From: Pontibacter flavimaris
GTDB taxonomy: Bacteria; Bacteroidota; Bacteroidia; Cytophagales; Hymenobacteraceae
Direction of reading: 5' to 3'
Length of the DNA: 64,000 nt
Assembly (NCBI RefSeq): GCF_001907195.1
Contig: NZ_LVWA01000005.1
Span: 186,001 to 250,000 of the forward strand
Of the stretch, positions 63,979 through 64,000 are shown in pieces (positions within the stretch are counted from its first letter, which is position 1; each line of letters begins with the position of its first letter). Made by a program: the position numbers and the translations under genes. The notes beneath the pieces were generated by a model, which saw only the letters and a program-made list of their open reading frames with translations, searched no databases and was not told the DNA's origin.

Positions 63979-64000
63979 GTTAGACAGAACCTTTAACTTA

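Overview
The window looks like a chromosomal segment of a Cytophagales bacterium (Bacteroidota), probably close to Pontibacter or Hymenobacter. The evidence is a T9SS C-terminal sorting domain protein, TAnnTTTG-type -7 promoter boxes, a split transketolase, Mpl, a double-length D-Ala-D-Ala ligase, and G+C in the mid-50s (by eye) over the first 35.6 kb.

Region 1 (1-35.7 kb) is housekeeping chromosome. It holds pfkA (cut by the left edge), a TerB-like protein, an SLC13/RCK_C transporter, a class III aminotransferase, a double-PAS histidine kinase, an MBL-fold hydrolase, peptidase E, an ECF sigma/anti-sigma-like/LTXXQ-like cluster, two transketolase halves separated by a von Willebrand A protein, bcp, an M23 peptidase, an FAH-family enzyme, an M48 peptidase, a DnaQ-like exonuclease, mpl, dnaB, the tandem Ddl protein, a PASTA protein, a T9SS cargo protein, a rhodanese, a site-2 protease and a HAD phosphatase. 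The heptamer AAGTATA (either strand) is scattered through genes and gaps, over a hundred times by eye, and forms two short tandem arrays. Gaps also carry dispersed and palindromic repeats.

Region 2 (35.65-50.93 kb) is a foreign, A+T-richer island starting at a CAT-anticodon tRNA. Next to the tRNA lie a tRNA-3'-half-like fragment and a frameshifted, truncated integrase remnant. The cargo is a coordinated set on the minus strand facing a divergent WYL-domain regulator. Unit 1 is a retron: a 256-nt ncRNA bounded by a perfect 12-bp inverted repeat, a reverse transcriptase with a long C-terminal extension, and two receiver-like proteins. Unit 2 is a RecD-like helicase, a TPR protein with a cold-shock-like domain, and a small protein. 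Unit 3 is a DNA methylase/TRD/histidine-kinase-transmitter fusion followed by a receiver protein with a cold-shock-like tail. A palindrome TGTGCA-N7-TGCACA (one copy differs in its last base) lies upstream of all three units and of the WYL gene, so I read the island as one regulon. I know of no described retron system with this composition; it is the best candidate here for an undescribed system, probably anti-phage defence.

Region 3 (50.93-64 kb) continues as a defence island: a type I restriction-modification operon (hsdM, hsdS, a membrane/coiled-coil protein, hsdR, a YgjP-like metalloprotease), a CBS-like protein with an RN-x3-H motif, two paralogous PD-(D/E)XK nucleases (one frameshifted) and an unknown protein. 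The right boundary of the island is outside the window.
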